63,085 bases of DNA from CAYMPW01 sp964392725 (GTDB taxonomy: Archaea; Thermoplasmatota; Thermoplasmata; Methanomassiliicoccales; Methanomethylophilaceae). Position 1 is the first letter of the stretch, and every line of letters starts with the position of its first letter. Shown piece by piece: positions 45,488 through 53,480 of this stretch. The DNA lies in NCBI GenBank assembly GCA_964392725.1, contig CAYMPW010000006.1, forward strand, positions 1 to 63,085. Reading direction: 5' to 3'. The notes under the pieces were generated by a model. The model searched no databases, was not told where the DNA came from, and saw only the letters and a program-made list of their open reading frames with translations. Position numbers and translations under genes: made by a program.

Positions 45488-46141
45488 TCAATCGTCTAAA
45501 ATATAGTCCAAAACACTGGAGATGCTGTCGCCATGCACAACATGTGTGGCAGCTTCTTCAGTCCATGGGTCTGTTGCGTTGAATGCGATTGACATTCCCG
45601 ATTCTTTAAACATTGAAATATCTGTAAACGAATTTCCAATTGAAACCGTACGTTCTGCAGTAGTTCCGAATTTTTCAATATACTCTCTGACGGTTTTTCC
45701 TTTATCTTTCAGATCTACTTTGAGAATTCCTTCTCCCGTAAGTCTTCCATCCTCATAAGTTTCCAAACCGTCTGCGGCATATCCTGCAAATCCGAATTCA
45801 TCCGCAATCATTTTTGCAGCGGATTCAATTCCTCCGCTTACGATTATACTTTTGATTCCGGCATAGTTCAATGCAAGAATGGTTTCCTGAATTCCACCGA
45901 TTAAAGGCATATTTCTGAACATTTTTGCAATTTCCAGTTCAGTAATATCTTTTTTAACATCAAGCCAAAGCCCGATATCCCTGCGCATAAACTCCATTTC
46001 GTCAATTTCACCATTGATATATGCTTGGTATGCGGCTTCATTGTTTACGTTAAGTGTGTCGTGAACCCAACACCATGAACTTCTGAGTTTGGTAAGCGTG
46101 CCGTCCATATCGAATATAACCAAGTCGTATTTTTTAGACAA
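45488..46141 (-). CDS. HAD-family phosphatase, SerB-like
   Basis: A 217-residue haloacid dehalogenase phosphatase. The nucleophile motif is FDMDGTLT (Asp11, Asp13), motif II is IVSGG, and the C-terminal acidic motif is IGNSFTDISM. The layout resembles phosphoserine phosphatase (SerB) and related HAD-IB enzymes, but the substrate is inferred. The start TTG 46141 has GGAG six bases upstream, and the TATA box at 46181-46190 predicts a start site near 46160. Confidence 0.87.
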   Translation of the reverse strand: MSKKYDLVIFDMDGTLTKLRSSWCWVHDTLNVNNEAAYQAYINGEIDEMEFMRRDIGLWLDVKKDITELEIAKMFRNMPLIGGIQETILALNYAGIKSIIVSGGIESAAKMIADEFGFAGYAADGLETYEDGRLTGEGILKVDLKDKGKTVREYIEKFGTTAERTVSIGNSFTDISMFKESGMSIAFNATDPWTEEAATHVVHGDSISSVLDYILDD

Positions 46142-46237
46142 AAGAGTATCTCCGCGCAATAATGCTCACAAATCCCACTTCTAATATATCAACAAATCCG
46201 CCGAATACTTTTATTTGAAGTAGGCCTACACCTTGTT

Positions 46238-46963
46238 ATGTTGACAATTATCGGAACAGGACATGTTTTCCGTATAGCTGAACCTGTTTCGTTTATTATC
46301 AAACATATTTGGCCTGATGCAGTTTTGGTGGAATTGGATGCAAAAAGATTCGACCGGATGTCAGGTAAAGAAACCATATCAGAAAAACCGCGTAAAGTTC
46401 CGTGGGTTTATCGCAGTACTGCAAAATATCAGGAAAAAATGGCCGGAAAATACAAATCCGAGGTCGGGGGAGAACTTTTAGCTGCCGTAAACACCGGAAA
46501 ATTGTTGAATTCTGAAATTATTTTTATTGATTCCGATGCAGAAAATGCAATGTATGAGGCATGGGACGAAATGTCCTTTTCCGAAAGGTCAAGATATACA
46601 CTGTCCATGTTGCGTGATTGCGTGTTGGGACGTAAAAACGTAGATAAAACTCAAAAAGATTTTTCAGAAAATGAAAGAATTTACATGGAATCTATGCGCA
46701 AAAGATATCCTACATTGATGAGAAAACTCATTGATGAAAGAAATGAGTATATGGCAAAACAAATCAAAGACGCGGCTGAAAAATACAAAAATATTGTTGT
46801 TGTGGTTGGAGATGCCCATGTTGAGGGCATATGTACAATATTATCCAGCGCAGGTTTAACTGATATGAACAAGATACGTCTGAAAGACATCTTGGATCCT
46901 GAAGGTCAATGGAAACTTCGTACGGATATATGGAACGGGGATAACGGATATGATGAAAATTAA
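46238..46963 (+). CDS. TraB family protein
   Basis: A 241-residue TraB/PrgY/GumN-superfamily protein. The first strand carries IIGTGHVF followed by AVLVELDAKRFD. The second half carries RNEYMAKQI and VVVVGDAHVEGI, the paired GH and E/R motifs of this fold, related to TIKI metalloproteases. No membrane spans follow, unlike longer archaeal TraB proteins. ATG 46238 lies about 27 bases after a TATA box (46207-46215). It overlaps thyX by 14 bases. Confidence 0.86.
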   Translation: MLTIIGTGHVFRIAEPVSFIIKHIWPDAVLVELDAKRFDRMSGKETISEKPRKVPWVYRSTAKYQEKMAGKYKSEVGGELLAAVNTGKLLNSEIIFIDSDAENAMYEAWDEMSFSERSRYTLSMLRDCVLGRKNVDKTQKDFSENERIYMESMRKRYPTLMRKLIDERNEYMAKQIKDAAEKYKNIVVVVGDAHVEGICTILSSAGLTDMNKIRLKDILDPEGQWKLRTDIWNGDNGYDEN

Positions 46964-47618
46964 GTTACTGGCATATACACAGGGAGCAGACGAAATCTGC
47001 GCAGCCGCAGGAAGATCCTGTTACTCAAGCAAATCCGCAGCAGAATTAGTAGGAACTGGAAATGCAGAAGCAACATTGGGATCCATTGTTGGCATGGGAC
47101 ATCATTCCGTTGTGGAACATGCATCTTTTACTTTTTCAGTTGAAGGAGTTTCACGTGTATTAACCCACCAACTTGTACGTCATAGGGTGGCATCTTTTTC
47201 ACAGCAGAGTCAAAGATACGTTTCTTTGGATAAACCAACATATGTTACACCTCCATTGATCGATGAAAATCCGGAATTTAAAGCAAAGTATGATGCTTTG
47301 ATGGAAGATATTTGGAACCTGTATCACGAGTTTGAAGGTAAGGTTCCTTCCGAAGATGCAAGATATGTTTTGCCGAACGGTTGTACGACAAATATCACAA
47401 TTACGATGAATGCCCGCGAGCTTCTTCACTTCTTTTCACTTCGCAGTTGCAACCGTGCACAATGGGAAATTCGCGAGATGTCCGATGAGATGTTGAGGTT
47501 ATGCAAGGAAGTTTCACCCACTATATTTGCCAAGGCCGGACCGCCTTGTGTGAGGGGACCATGCCCCGAAGGGGCCAAATGTTGTGGCAATCCGCGCAAA
47601 GACCTTAACAAGTTTTAA
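46950..47618 (+). CDS. thyX: Flavin-dependent thymidylate synthase
   Basis: ThyX makes dTMP from dUMP using methylene-folate (or a methanopterin analogue in methanogens) and FAD. The 222-residue protein contains the ThyX motif RHRVASFSQQSQRY starting at Arg77, GHHSVVEHASFTF, and the FAD/dUMP segment ELLHFFSLRSCNRAQWEIR. The Cys-rich C-terminus (PPCVRGPCPEGAKCC) is unusual and could bind metal. The double ATG at 46950/46953 lies inside the traB end. Confidence 0.95.
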   Translation: MMKIKLLAYTQGADEICAAAGRSCYSSKSAAELVGTGNAEATLGSIVGMGHHSVVEHASFTFSVEGVSRVLTHQLVRHRVASFSQQSQRYVSLDKPTYVTPPLIDENPEFKAKYDALMEDIWNLYHEFEGKVPSEDARYVLPNGCTTNITITMNARELLHFFSLRSCNRAQWEIREMSDEMLRLCKEVSPTIFAKAGPPCVRGPCPEGAKCCGNPRKDLNKF

Positions 47619-47656
47619 ATAAGTATATCCATAATGCGGTTTACTCGGTGAACGAT

Positions 47657-47848
47657 ATGGGAAGAATTAGACCAACCTACATCAAAAGAGTTTCCATTGA
47701 ATTGGTTAACAAATACCCTCAGGCATTTAGCAGAGACTTTGAAGCCAACAAAGAGATGGTTAGCTCACTCACAGACGTATCCTCTGTAACAATGAGGAAC
47801 AGGATTGCAGGTTACATTACACGTTACCTGTCCAGACCTGAAGTCTAA
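47657..47848 (+). CDS. rps17e: Ribosomal protein eS17
   Basis: A 63-residue small-subunit protein with the archaeal eS17 start MGRIRPTYIKRVSIEL and the end RNRIAGYITRYLSR. GGTGA five bases before ATG 47657 decides the start over the GTG at 47648. It lies between thyX and tRNA-Arg. Confidence 0.95.
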   Translation: MGRIRPTYIKRVSIELVNKYPQAFSRDFEANKEMVSSLTDVSSVTMRNRIAGYITRYLSRPEV

Positions 47849-47893
47849 ACCTATTAAACAAACCTTTAACTCTATATGCATCCGCATTTAGAT

Positions 47894-47970
47894 GCCCGTG
47901 TGGGGTAGCTTGGATATCCTGTGAGATTGCGGATCTCTTGACTCGGATTCGAATTCCGACACGGGCACCA
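47894..47970 (+). tRNA. tRNA-Arg (GCG)
   Basis: The acceptor stem GCCCGTG/CACGGGC is perfect. The anticodon loop TTGCGGA gives GCG. The anticodon stem has four good pairs and one T-T position at its end. The T arm is TCGGA-TTCGAAT-TCCGA, the discriminator is A, and CCA is encoded at 47968-47970. Confidence 0.9.
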
Positions 47971-48009
47971 CTTGTTTTTACAATAATTGAAATTATCGAG
48001 ATAATTTCA

Positions 48010-49953
48010 TCATTCAGAATTTTCAACATCGTCCGCAGGCCAAACCTTGCGAACAATTTCCACGTCTCCGGGTGGCAGGATTCTTGATACTTCTTCCTCG
48101 GGAACTTCGAAGGCTTTTGCAATTTCGTTTGCTTTTCTTCCGCCTTTCGCTTTTCCGGGTTTGATTACAAAGTATTTTTCGGACATGCGGGAAACCGAAA
48201 GAACCGGACCGCACATGACTTTTCTGCTTCCCATGTGTTCAATTTCACCGACAGCGAGTTCGATGGGCAGGTGATGCTCATAATTTCTCTTTCCGCGTAT
48301 GATAAACGCTCCTCTGGGCACGAATTCTCCTGCCTGAGGGGTTTTACTTACCTGATCGGGGAATACCCAGAATGCGCTTCCTTCGGGCAAGGATGCAATC
48401 CATGCTTTACTCTGAGTTATCGCAAATATACAGATTTCTCTTCTGTCTTCGTCGGTAAGTTCTTTTGCTTCTTTCGCAACAACGGATGGAGCACCGTGAA
48501 CATCTGCGTGAGCGTAGATATCTTCCTCTTTCAGATGTTTCTTCACGACGTGATCGTTTGAGTGTGCATCTCTTCCCGCAAGAACCAATTTTCCGGAGGG
48601 GGTGAAGAACCATTTGTTTCTCTCAAACCAGAATTGTTTGGTGGGTTGAGCTTTACCGATGTTTGCTATGCGAACCTTTTCAAGTCCTTTTTCCAAGCGG
48701 GCAAGTTCCTGTTTGGATGATTCAAGAGCTTCGTTGGCTCTTTTTGCCTTATCCATCAAATCTTTGCTTTGTTGATAGATAATCGAAGCGTTAGCATCGA
48801 TTCCTTTGGTATAGTCGAGTGTAATGTTAAGTTCGCACAATGTAGCTACGACTTTGTTTTTTGAAGGATCCACGTCCGAAACGTACGGAATCTTCATAGC
48901 TCCTTCTTTCAACTTGTCCCAGGTAAGTTTTTTCGATTGATCTTCGAGAACCACAAGGAGGTCGTTTACTTTGCCGTATTCGGTATAAATCGCATCTGCA
49001 CGTCTTTTGAGATCTTCTGCCTCTATGCGGTATTCTTCGATAGTCTCGAACTGTCTGTCGATTCTTCTCTGAAGTTTGGAAACCGCGGGATCAACAAACG
49101 TTTCCCCTTCTTTTTCCGATATGGATGCAAGGAATTTTGTAGTCGCATCCGAAATGCTTGTACATTGTTCTGCAGCATCGTCTCCATATATTCCAAGTTT
49201 AATCGGAGCAAAATCCACATACTCATCGTTTTCTTTGAAAAGCAAGGCACCCCTTTCGTTTTCGGGAGTATCCATAAGGGTTTTCAATTCGATGTAGATT
49301 TTTTCGATTGTTTCTGAAGTCAACGAATCTGAAGGAGTATTTTTCTCAAGTTCACAGCGTCTGCAGATTTCTTCCGCATATTGACCTCCGAGATTAATCG
49401 AAGTTGCCAAGGTTCTGACAATATCCGATGTTGATTCCTGGATTTTGGTCAAGAATTCTTCGAGAGTTGCGGTTGCGGGATTGAAACTGGGTTCTGCCAT
49501 GACGTAATCTTCGCCGGGGCGTGCACTGTGCCCTTTGCGGACTTTGTGAATAAGACAATTCACGATCTTTCCGTCAAGAACAAGAAGGATATTTCCTCCG
49601 CTGAACAGTTCAAAAACAAGTTTGTAGTCGAAGTCTGCTTTGAAAACTTCCATCACGATGATTCTGTCGAAACCAACCTGGTATGTTTTACCGATTCTCG
49701 CATTGTCAAGATATTTTCTGAGGAATCCTGCGAAAGAAGTCGGAGTGATAGGAGTATCCGGTTTTGTTTCCGGCATATACAACCATTTTTTATCTTTTAG
49801 AAAGAGCTCTTTCTTACCCTGTCCCTGAACATTGATCCTGAACAGAACATTTCCCGCGCCCCAATGGAATATCTTGTCCATGTGGCCATTTTCGAGAACT
49901 GCCATTTCGCTAACAATAGCGCGAACATCGAAAGCGCTCATTTCTTTCTTCAT
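48010..49953 (-). CDS. NEMF/Rqc2-family ribosome quality-control protein
   Basis: A 647-residue NFACT protein. Eukaryotic NEMF/Rqc2 and bacterial RqcH bind stalled 50S/60S subunits and add C-terminal tails to trapped chains. The NFACT-N domain (about 1-230, MSAFDVRAIVSEM) is followed by HhH and long coiled-coil parts (about 290-430). The NFACT-R domain (about 440-570) has FFTPSGKLVLAGRDAHSND and FWVFPDQVSKTPQAGEF. The start is ATG 49953 or 49941. A GTTTATCA box (about 49981-49988) could be its promoter. Confidence 0.92.
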   Translation of the reverse strand: MKKEMSAFDVRAIVSEMAVLENGHMDKIFHWGAGNVLFRINVQGQGKKELFLKDKKWLYMPETKPDTPITPTSFAGFLRKYLDNARIGKTYQVGFDRIIVMEVFKADFDYKLVFELFSGGNILLVLDGKIVNCLIHKVRKGHSARPGEDYVMAEPSFNPATATLEEFLTKIQESTSDIVRTLATSINLGGQYAEEICRRCELEKNTPSDSLTSETIEKIYIELKTLMDTPENERGALLFKENDEYVDFAPIKLGIYGDDAAEQCTSISDATTKFLASISEKEGETFVDPAVSKLQRRIDRQFETIEEYRIEAEDLKRRADAIYTEYGKVNDLLVVLEDQSKKLTWDKLKEGAMKIPYVSDVDPSKNKVVATLCELNITLDYTKGIDANASIIYQQSKDLMDKAKRANEALESSKQELARLEKGLEKVRIANIGKAQPTKQFWFERNKWFFTPSGKLVLAGRDAHSNDHVVKKHLKEEDIYAHADVHGAPSVVAKEAKELTDEDRREICIFAITQSKAWIASLPEGSAFWVFPDQVSKTPQAGEFVPRGAFIIRGKRNYEHHLPIELAVGEIEHMGSRKVMCGPVLSVSRMSEKYFVIKPGKAKGGRKANEIAKAFEVPEEEVSRILPPGDVEIVRKVWPADDVENSE

Positions 49954-50044
49954 AAAATGGGTTAAGCGTGATGTTTTGATAAACCTTTTTGACCCGAGAT
50001 ATCAGAAAGGTTTATCAATAAAGGTTTGATTAGACATTTTACCC

Positions 50045-50119
50045 GCCGCTGTGGCTAAGGGGTATAGCGACGCCTTGGTAAGGCGTAGGTCGAGGGTTCA
50101 ATTCCCTCCAGCGGCTCCA
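50045..50119 (+). tRNA. tRNA-Thr (GGT)
   Basis: The acceptor stem GCCGCTG/CAGCGGC is perfect. The anticodon arm ACGCC-TTGGTAA-GGCGT gives GGT. The T arm is GAGGG-TTCAATT-CCCTC, the discriminator is T, and CCA is encoded at 50117-50119. Confidence 0.93.
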
Positions 50120-50233
50120 TATCAATTTAAACAAAATTCTACCCTAAGGCGATTGTTCATCAGTTGTTTAATCAATTGAATCGTTTATGTAAAATGTTAT
50201 TCCATTAAATTGAGTTTTTGAATGTGTATACAC

Positions 50234-50274
50234 TCAAAAAATTATCAAAAAATAAAAATCCCTCGAAACGAGGG
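50234..50274 (-). terminator. Terminator after the DUF1015 gene
   Basis: On the minus strand CCCTCG-TTT-CGAGGG (50260-50274) is followed by ATTTTTATTTTTTG and a further T-run. It lies about 30 bases after the DUF1015 stop. Confidence 0.8.
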
Positions 50275-50304
50275 TAAAAGGTTTATGATTTTATCGTTAA
50301 AGTC

Positions 50305-51492
50305 TCAAGACATTCTGTAGAATACCCATCCGGACCAAATCTTCGGGAAGAAGTATGTGGTCTTCTTAGGCATTCTTTTACCAATCATCGAAAGGTCCCA
50401 GATGGTTTTAAGCGAAGGATCGTTCAGAACAATGGCAACATCGTGTTTCTTCTCTGCCATTTTGTCTTTTACCGAGGATAATTCCGCATCATACGAAATC
50501 TTGGATTTTCCGTCGTCGGATTTGTAGATTCCTTTCATGATGAGTTCCTGTGCAACGTATGTGTCCAAACTCCAAATCGGATCCTCTTTTCCGTCGTAAC
50601 GGCCAAGAAGACATTTTCCGGATTTGAAAATGAATCCCATCTCCCATTCGGGAAGTTTCTGCTCCAATTCTTCCAAAGATACTTCTTCGGTTTCCATGGC
50701 AGCTTGGATTTTTGTGATTGCGTTTTTCTCGGAAATCGATTCCGCATCAATCAAACGGTGTGTGGGCCAAATAACGAGTCCGGGGTCGTTATCCGCAACC
50801 AAGGTTGCCAAAACATATCCTTTCTTTTCGTCATCGGGATTTTCTAAACTGTAGTTGAGTGCGGTTTCGTATCTGTGGTGACCATCGGCGATCAACATTT
50901 TCTGATCTTTGAGTTCTTCGGTCATCTTTGCACAGAGGTCTGCACTGTCTATTCTGAGGTACCTGTGTTCAACACCGTCTTCGTCCTCGAATCTGTATAC
51001 GAGTTTGGCGGAATTCTTTATTTCTTTGGTTGTATCTTCGGAAAATCCTTCGAAAATTCCGAAAATGGATTCCAAGTGGGTTTCCATGTCTCTCAAAAGA
51101 TTGAGACGGTCTTCTTTGACTTTGGAGAATGTTTCCTCGTGAGGTATGATGTTGCCCTGGTCGTAATTTTCCGTTTTAAGAATTCCTACGATTCCGGTTC
51201 TGATTTTTTCCGTTCCATTATCATCAAAAGTCTGTTCATAGAGATAGAATGAATCCGTATCCTGTTTCAATGAACCTTCTTCTACCCACGAATCCAAGAT
51301 TTTTCTAGATTCTGCATATCTTTTGTTGGAATCGGGTTTAAGTGTAAGATTTGTAACATTGAAAGGTCTGCTCTGCAGGTCTTTCAAATAATCGTCACCG
51401 ATAACATCGTAAGGTGGTGAAATACGGTCGCTGATTTTATCCCCGTCTTTGAGAGCGGGTCTGAATCCCGGAAAAGGCAAAAATGTAACCAT
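50305..51492 (-). CDS. DUF1015 family protein
   Basis: A 395-residue protein of the DUF1015 (COG4198) family. It has the start LPFPGFRPALKDGD, the early ISPPYDVI, and the highly conserved ADGHHRYETALNY near residue 205. The His/Tyr cluster suggests an enzyme, but no activity is assigned here. It lies 87 bases downstream of hypE on the same strand. The ribosome-binding site GAGG is seven bases before ATG 51492 and lies in the loop of a 7-bp hairpin, so translation may be controlled by RNA folding. Confidence 0.88.
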   Translation of the reverse strand: MVTFLPFPGFRPALKDGDKISDRISPPYDVIGDDYLKDLQSRPFNVTNLTLKPDSNKRYAESRKILDSWVEEGSLKQDTDSFYLYEQTFDDNGTEKIRTGIVGILKTENYDQGNIIPHEETFSKVKEDRLNLLRDMETHLESIFGIFEGFSEDTTKEIKNSAKLVYRFEDEDGVEHRYLRIDSADLCAKMTEELKDQKMLIADGHHRYETALNYSLENPDDEKKGYVLATLVADNDPGLVIWPTHRLIDAESISEKNAITKIQAAMETEEVSLEELEQKLPEWEMGFIFKSGKCLLGRYDGKEDPIWSLDTYVAQELIMKGIYKSDDGKSKISYDAELSSVKDKMAEKKHDVAIVLNDPSLKTIWDLSMIGKRMPKKTTYFFPKIWSGWVFYRMS

Positions 51493-51511
51493 GGGTAATC
51501 CTCGTTACCCA
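51492..51511 (-). promoter_or_regulatory. Hairpin presenting the DUF1015 ribosome-binding site
   Basis: On the minus strand TGGGTAA and TTACCCA pair perfectly (7 bp) around the loop CGAGGA. The Shine-Dalgarno GAGG lies in that loop, and the first base of the start codon is in the stem. Confidence 0.6.
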
Positions 51512-51547
51512 CATTATGACGGCGGTAATTATGGTTTTCCCAATATC

Positions 51548-51571
51548 GGGTCCGGATATCACTCCGGACCC
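51548..51571. other. GC-rich intergenic inverted repeat after hypE
   Basis: GGGTCCGGA and TCCGGACCC form a perfect 9-bp stem with a six-base loop, eight bases after the hypE stop. No T-tract follows on the minus strand, so it may be an attenuator, processing site or stability element rather than a plain terminator. Confidence 0.65.
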
Positions 51572-51578
51572 ATTGGGT

Positions 51579-52625
51579 TTAGCAGATCCTTGGAACGGGA
51601 TCTCCGGCAGGAGCTTCGAGAATTCTCTTTCCGCCGACTTCCGTGCGGAGTACAACTCTTGAAGGTCCGTCGTTTGCGTAACCGATGATTGCAGCGTTTT
51701 TACCCTCGGGTGTTTTTCTGAGGGTGGCTACGATTTCTTCGGCCATTTCGGGAACGCAGGCAATCATTGCTTTTCCTTCGTTTCCGATGTTAAGTGGGTC
51801 AATACCCAAAAGATCGCAGGCGTTTACAACACCATCTCTCAAGGGAATGTTTGCATATTCCAGTTCCATTCCGACTTTGGATTTGGAACACCATTCGTTG
51901 ACGGTGTTTGCCATACCTCCGCGGGTAGGATCTTTCATAGCGGTGATTCCACCGACTTTGAGGATTTCCGCAATCATTTTGTTCAAAGGTGCTACGTCAC
52001 TTACGATTTCGCTGTCGAATCCATATCCTTCGCGGAATGAAAGGAGAGCAACTCCGTGGTCTCCCAAATATCCGGATGCGATGATCGCATCGCCGGGGCG
52101 GACGTTGTCATCGGTACACCAATTCGAATCGAATTTACGGTATTGTTCGACGGTTTCGATGTTGCTGTCCAAATAAGGTGATCTTTTTCCTACGGCAGAT
52201 GTGCACATGAAAAGTGTATCTACGGCTCCGGCTTCGACAACTTTTGTATCGCCCGTTGCAATCGGAACACCGCAACCTGCTGCAGTGTCTCCCATGCTTT
52301 TCATTACGTTATCTACAATTTCCATTTCGGTTCCTTCTTCAAGGATAAGCGAACAGGAAAGAGCCAGAGGTTTGGCACCCATAACTGAAATGTCATTGAC
52401 GGTTCCGGCAACACAGATTTTTCCTATATCTCCGCCGGGGAAGAACAAAGGTTTGACTGTGTGTCCGTCTGTGGTAAAAACAATATCATCTATCACAGCA
52501 GAATCATCCATCGCATCTAGTGGAACTCCACCTTCCATTTTGGGGAAGTGGCAGGTAATGTGCTTGGAGAGGAACTCCTGCATAGTATCGCCACCTGCTC
52601 CGTGATTCATGATGACTTTTTGCAT
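51579..52625 (-). CDS. hypE: HypE: carbamoyl dehydratase for hydrogenase cyanide ligands
   Basis: HypE dehydrates a carbamoyl group on its C-terminal cysteine to thiocyanate for the Fe(CN)2CO centre of [NiFe] hydrogenase. The 348-residue PurM-like protein begins MNHGAGGD (from residue 6), has DDSAVIDD, a TATGD-like IATGDTK and a GGMANTVNE motif, and ends PRIC with the essential terminal Cys. A TATA box at 52679-52688 predicts a leader of about 30 bases, with GGTG before the ATG. It likely shares a transcript with DUF1015. Confidence 0.95.
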   Translation of the reverse strand: MQKVIMNHGAGGDTMQEFLSKHITCHFPKMEGGVPLDAMDDSAVIDDIVFTTDGHTVKPLFFPGGDIGKICVAGTVNDISVMGAKPLALSCSLILEEGTEMEIVDNVMKSMGDTAAGCGVPIATGDTKVVEAGAVDTLFMCTSAVGKRSPYLDSNIETVEQYRKFDSNWCTDDNVRPGDAIIASGYLGDHGVALLSFREGYGFDSEIVSDVAPLNKMIAEILKVGGITAMKDPTRGGMANTVNEWCSKSKVGMELEYANIPLRDGVVNACDLLGIDPLNIGNEGKAMIACVPEMAEEIVATLRKTPEGKNAAIIGYANDGPSRVVLRTEVGGKRILEAPAGDPVPRIC

Positions 52626-52707
52626 GACACCGAATGCCCTTCTGGAATTAAAGCCTTTGACATAACTCTCAGAGAATCATATATAAGACGGGTGTGATGG
52701 TAGGTGT

Positions 52708-52782
52708 GGGCTTGTGGGGTAACTAGGATCATCCTGTCGGCTTTCGAAGCCGATTATCCGGGTTCAAATCCCGGCGGGCCCG
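52708..52782 (+). tRNA. tRNA-Arg (TCG)
   Basis: The acceptor stem GGGCTTG/CGGGCCC has two G-T pairs. The anticodon arm TCGGC-TTTCGAA-GCCGA gives TCG, and the T arm is CCGGG-TTCAAAT-CCCGG. CCA is not encoded. A run of five Ts follows at 52785-52789. Confidence 0.9.
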
Positions 52783-52916
52783 CCTTTTTATGATATGCAT
52801 GGGAATTTTTCAATCTCTGCTTTTATCATTTCCAATAATTCACCGCAGATTTTATATTAAACACGACCAATGGCCGTACATACGTGCGCGTATAATCCGA
52901 ATAGGAGAAATCAGAT

Positions 52917-53471
52917 ATGACCGATACAAAAATGCTTGGAAAGAGAGTGAAAAAATACAGAGAAAATCTGGGCCTTTCACAGGAACAGCTTGCTTCCAAC
53001 ACCGGTCTAACCGAATCCTACATCCAAGATGTGGAATGCGGAGATATTTATCCTCCGATCGGACAGATTATCAAATTATCCAGAGCACTCGGCCAGCGTG
53101 TGGGTACATTCATGGACGATCAGTTCCAGCCCGATCCAATCGTTGTGCGCGGAGATAACCGTATGGAAGATACATCTTCCAAAGGTGCGGAAGGAAATTA
53201 TCACTACTATCACCTTGGAAAAGGAAAAACCGACAGACACATGGAACCCATGTTCATCCGTATCGATGAAAACGAAGTTAAATCCCTTTCTTCGCACGAA
53301 GGAGAAGAGTTCATCGTTGTGGTTTCCGGTAAAATCTTGTTAAAATACGGAAAACAGGAAACAATCCTTTCCGCAGGAGATTCGGTTTATTACAATTCTG
53401 TCGTTCCTCATTTTATAGGAGCAATCGACGGTTCCGCGGAAATTTATGCGGTTCTGTACGTACCCGCATGA
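52917..53471 (+). CDS. XRE-cupin transcriptional regulator
   Basis: A 184-residue regulator. Residues 8-62 form an XRE helix-turn-helix (KKYRENLGLSQEQLASNTGL). A cupin domain (about 110-183) follows with HEGEEFIVVVSG and GDSVYYNSVVPHFI, which would hold a small ligand or metal. AGGAG lies nine bases before ATG 52917, and TATTAAA (52855-52861) is a likely TATA box. The leader contains TACG...CGTA dyads (about 52876-52893) that could be its operator. It lies nine bases from the acyl-CoA ligase gene and probably controls it. Confidence 0.88.
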   Translation: MTDTKMLGKRVKKYRENLGLSQEQLASNTGLTESYIQDVECGDIYPPIGQIIKLSRALGQRVGTFMDDQFQPDPIVVRGDNRMEDTSSKGAEGNYHYYHLGKGKTDRHMEPMFIRIDENEVKSLSSHEGEEFIVVVSGKILLKYGKQETILSAGDSVYYNSVVPHFIGAIDGSAEIYAVLYVPA

Positions 53472-53480
53472 GGTGTTTTT

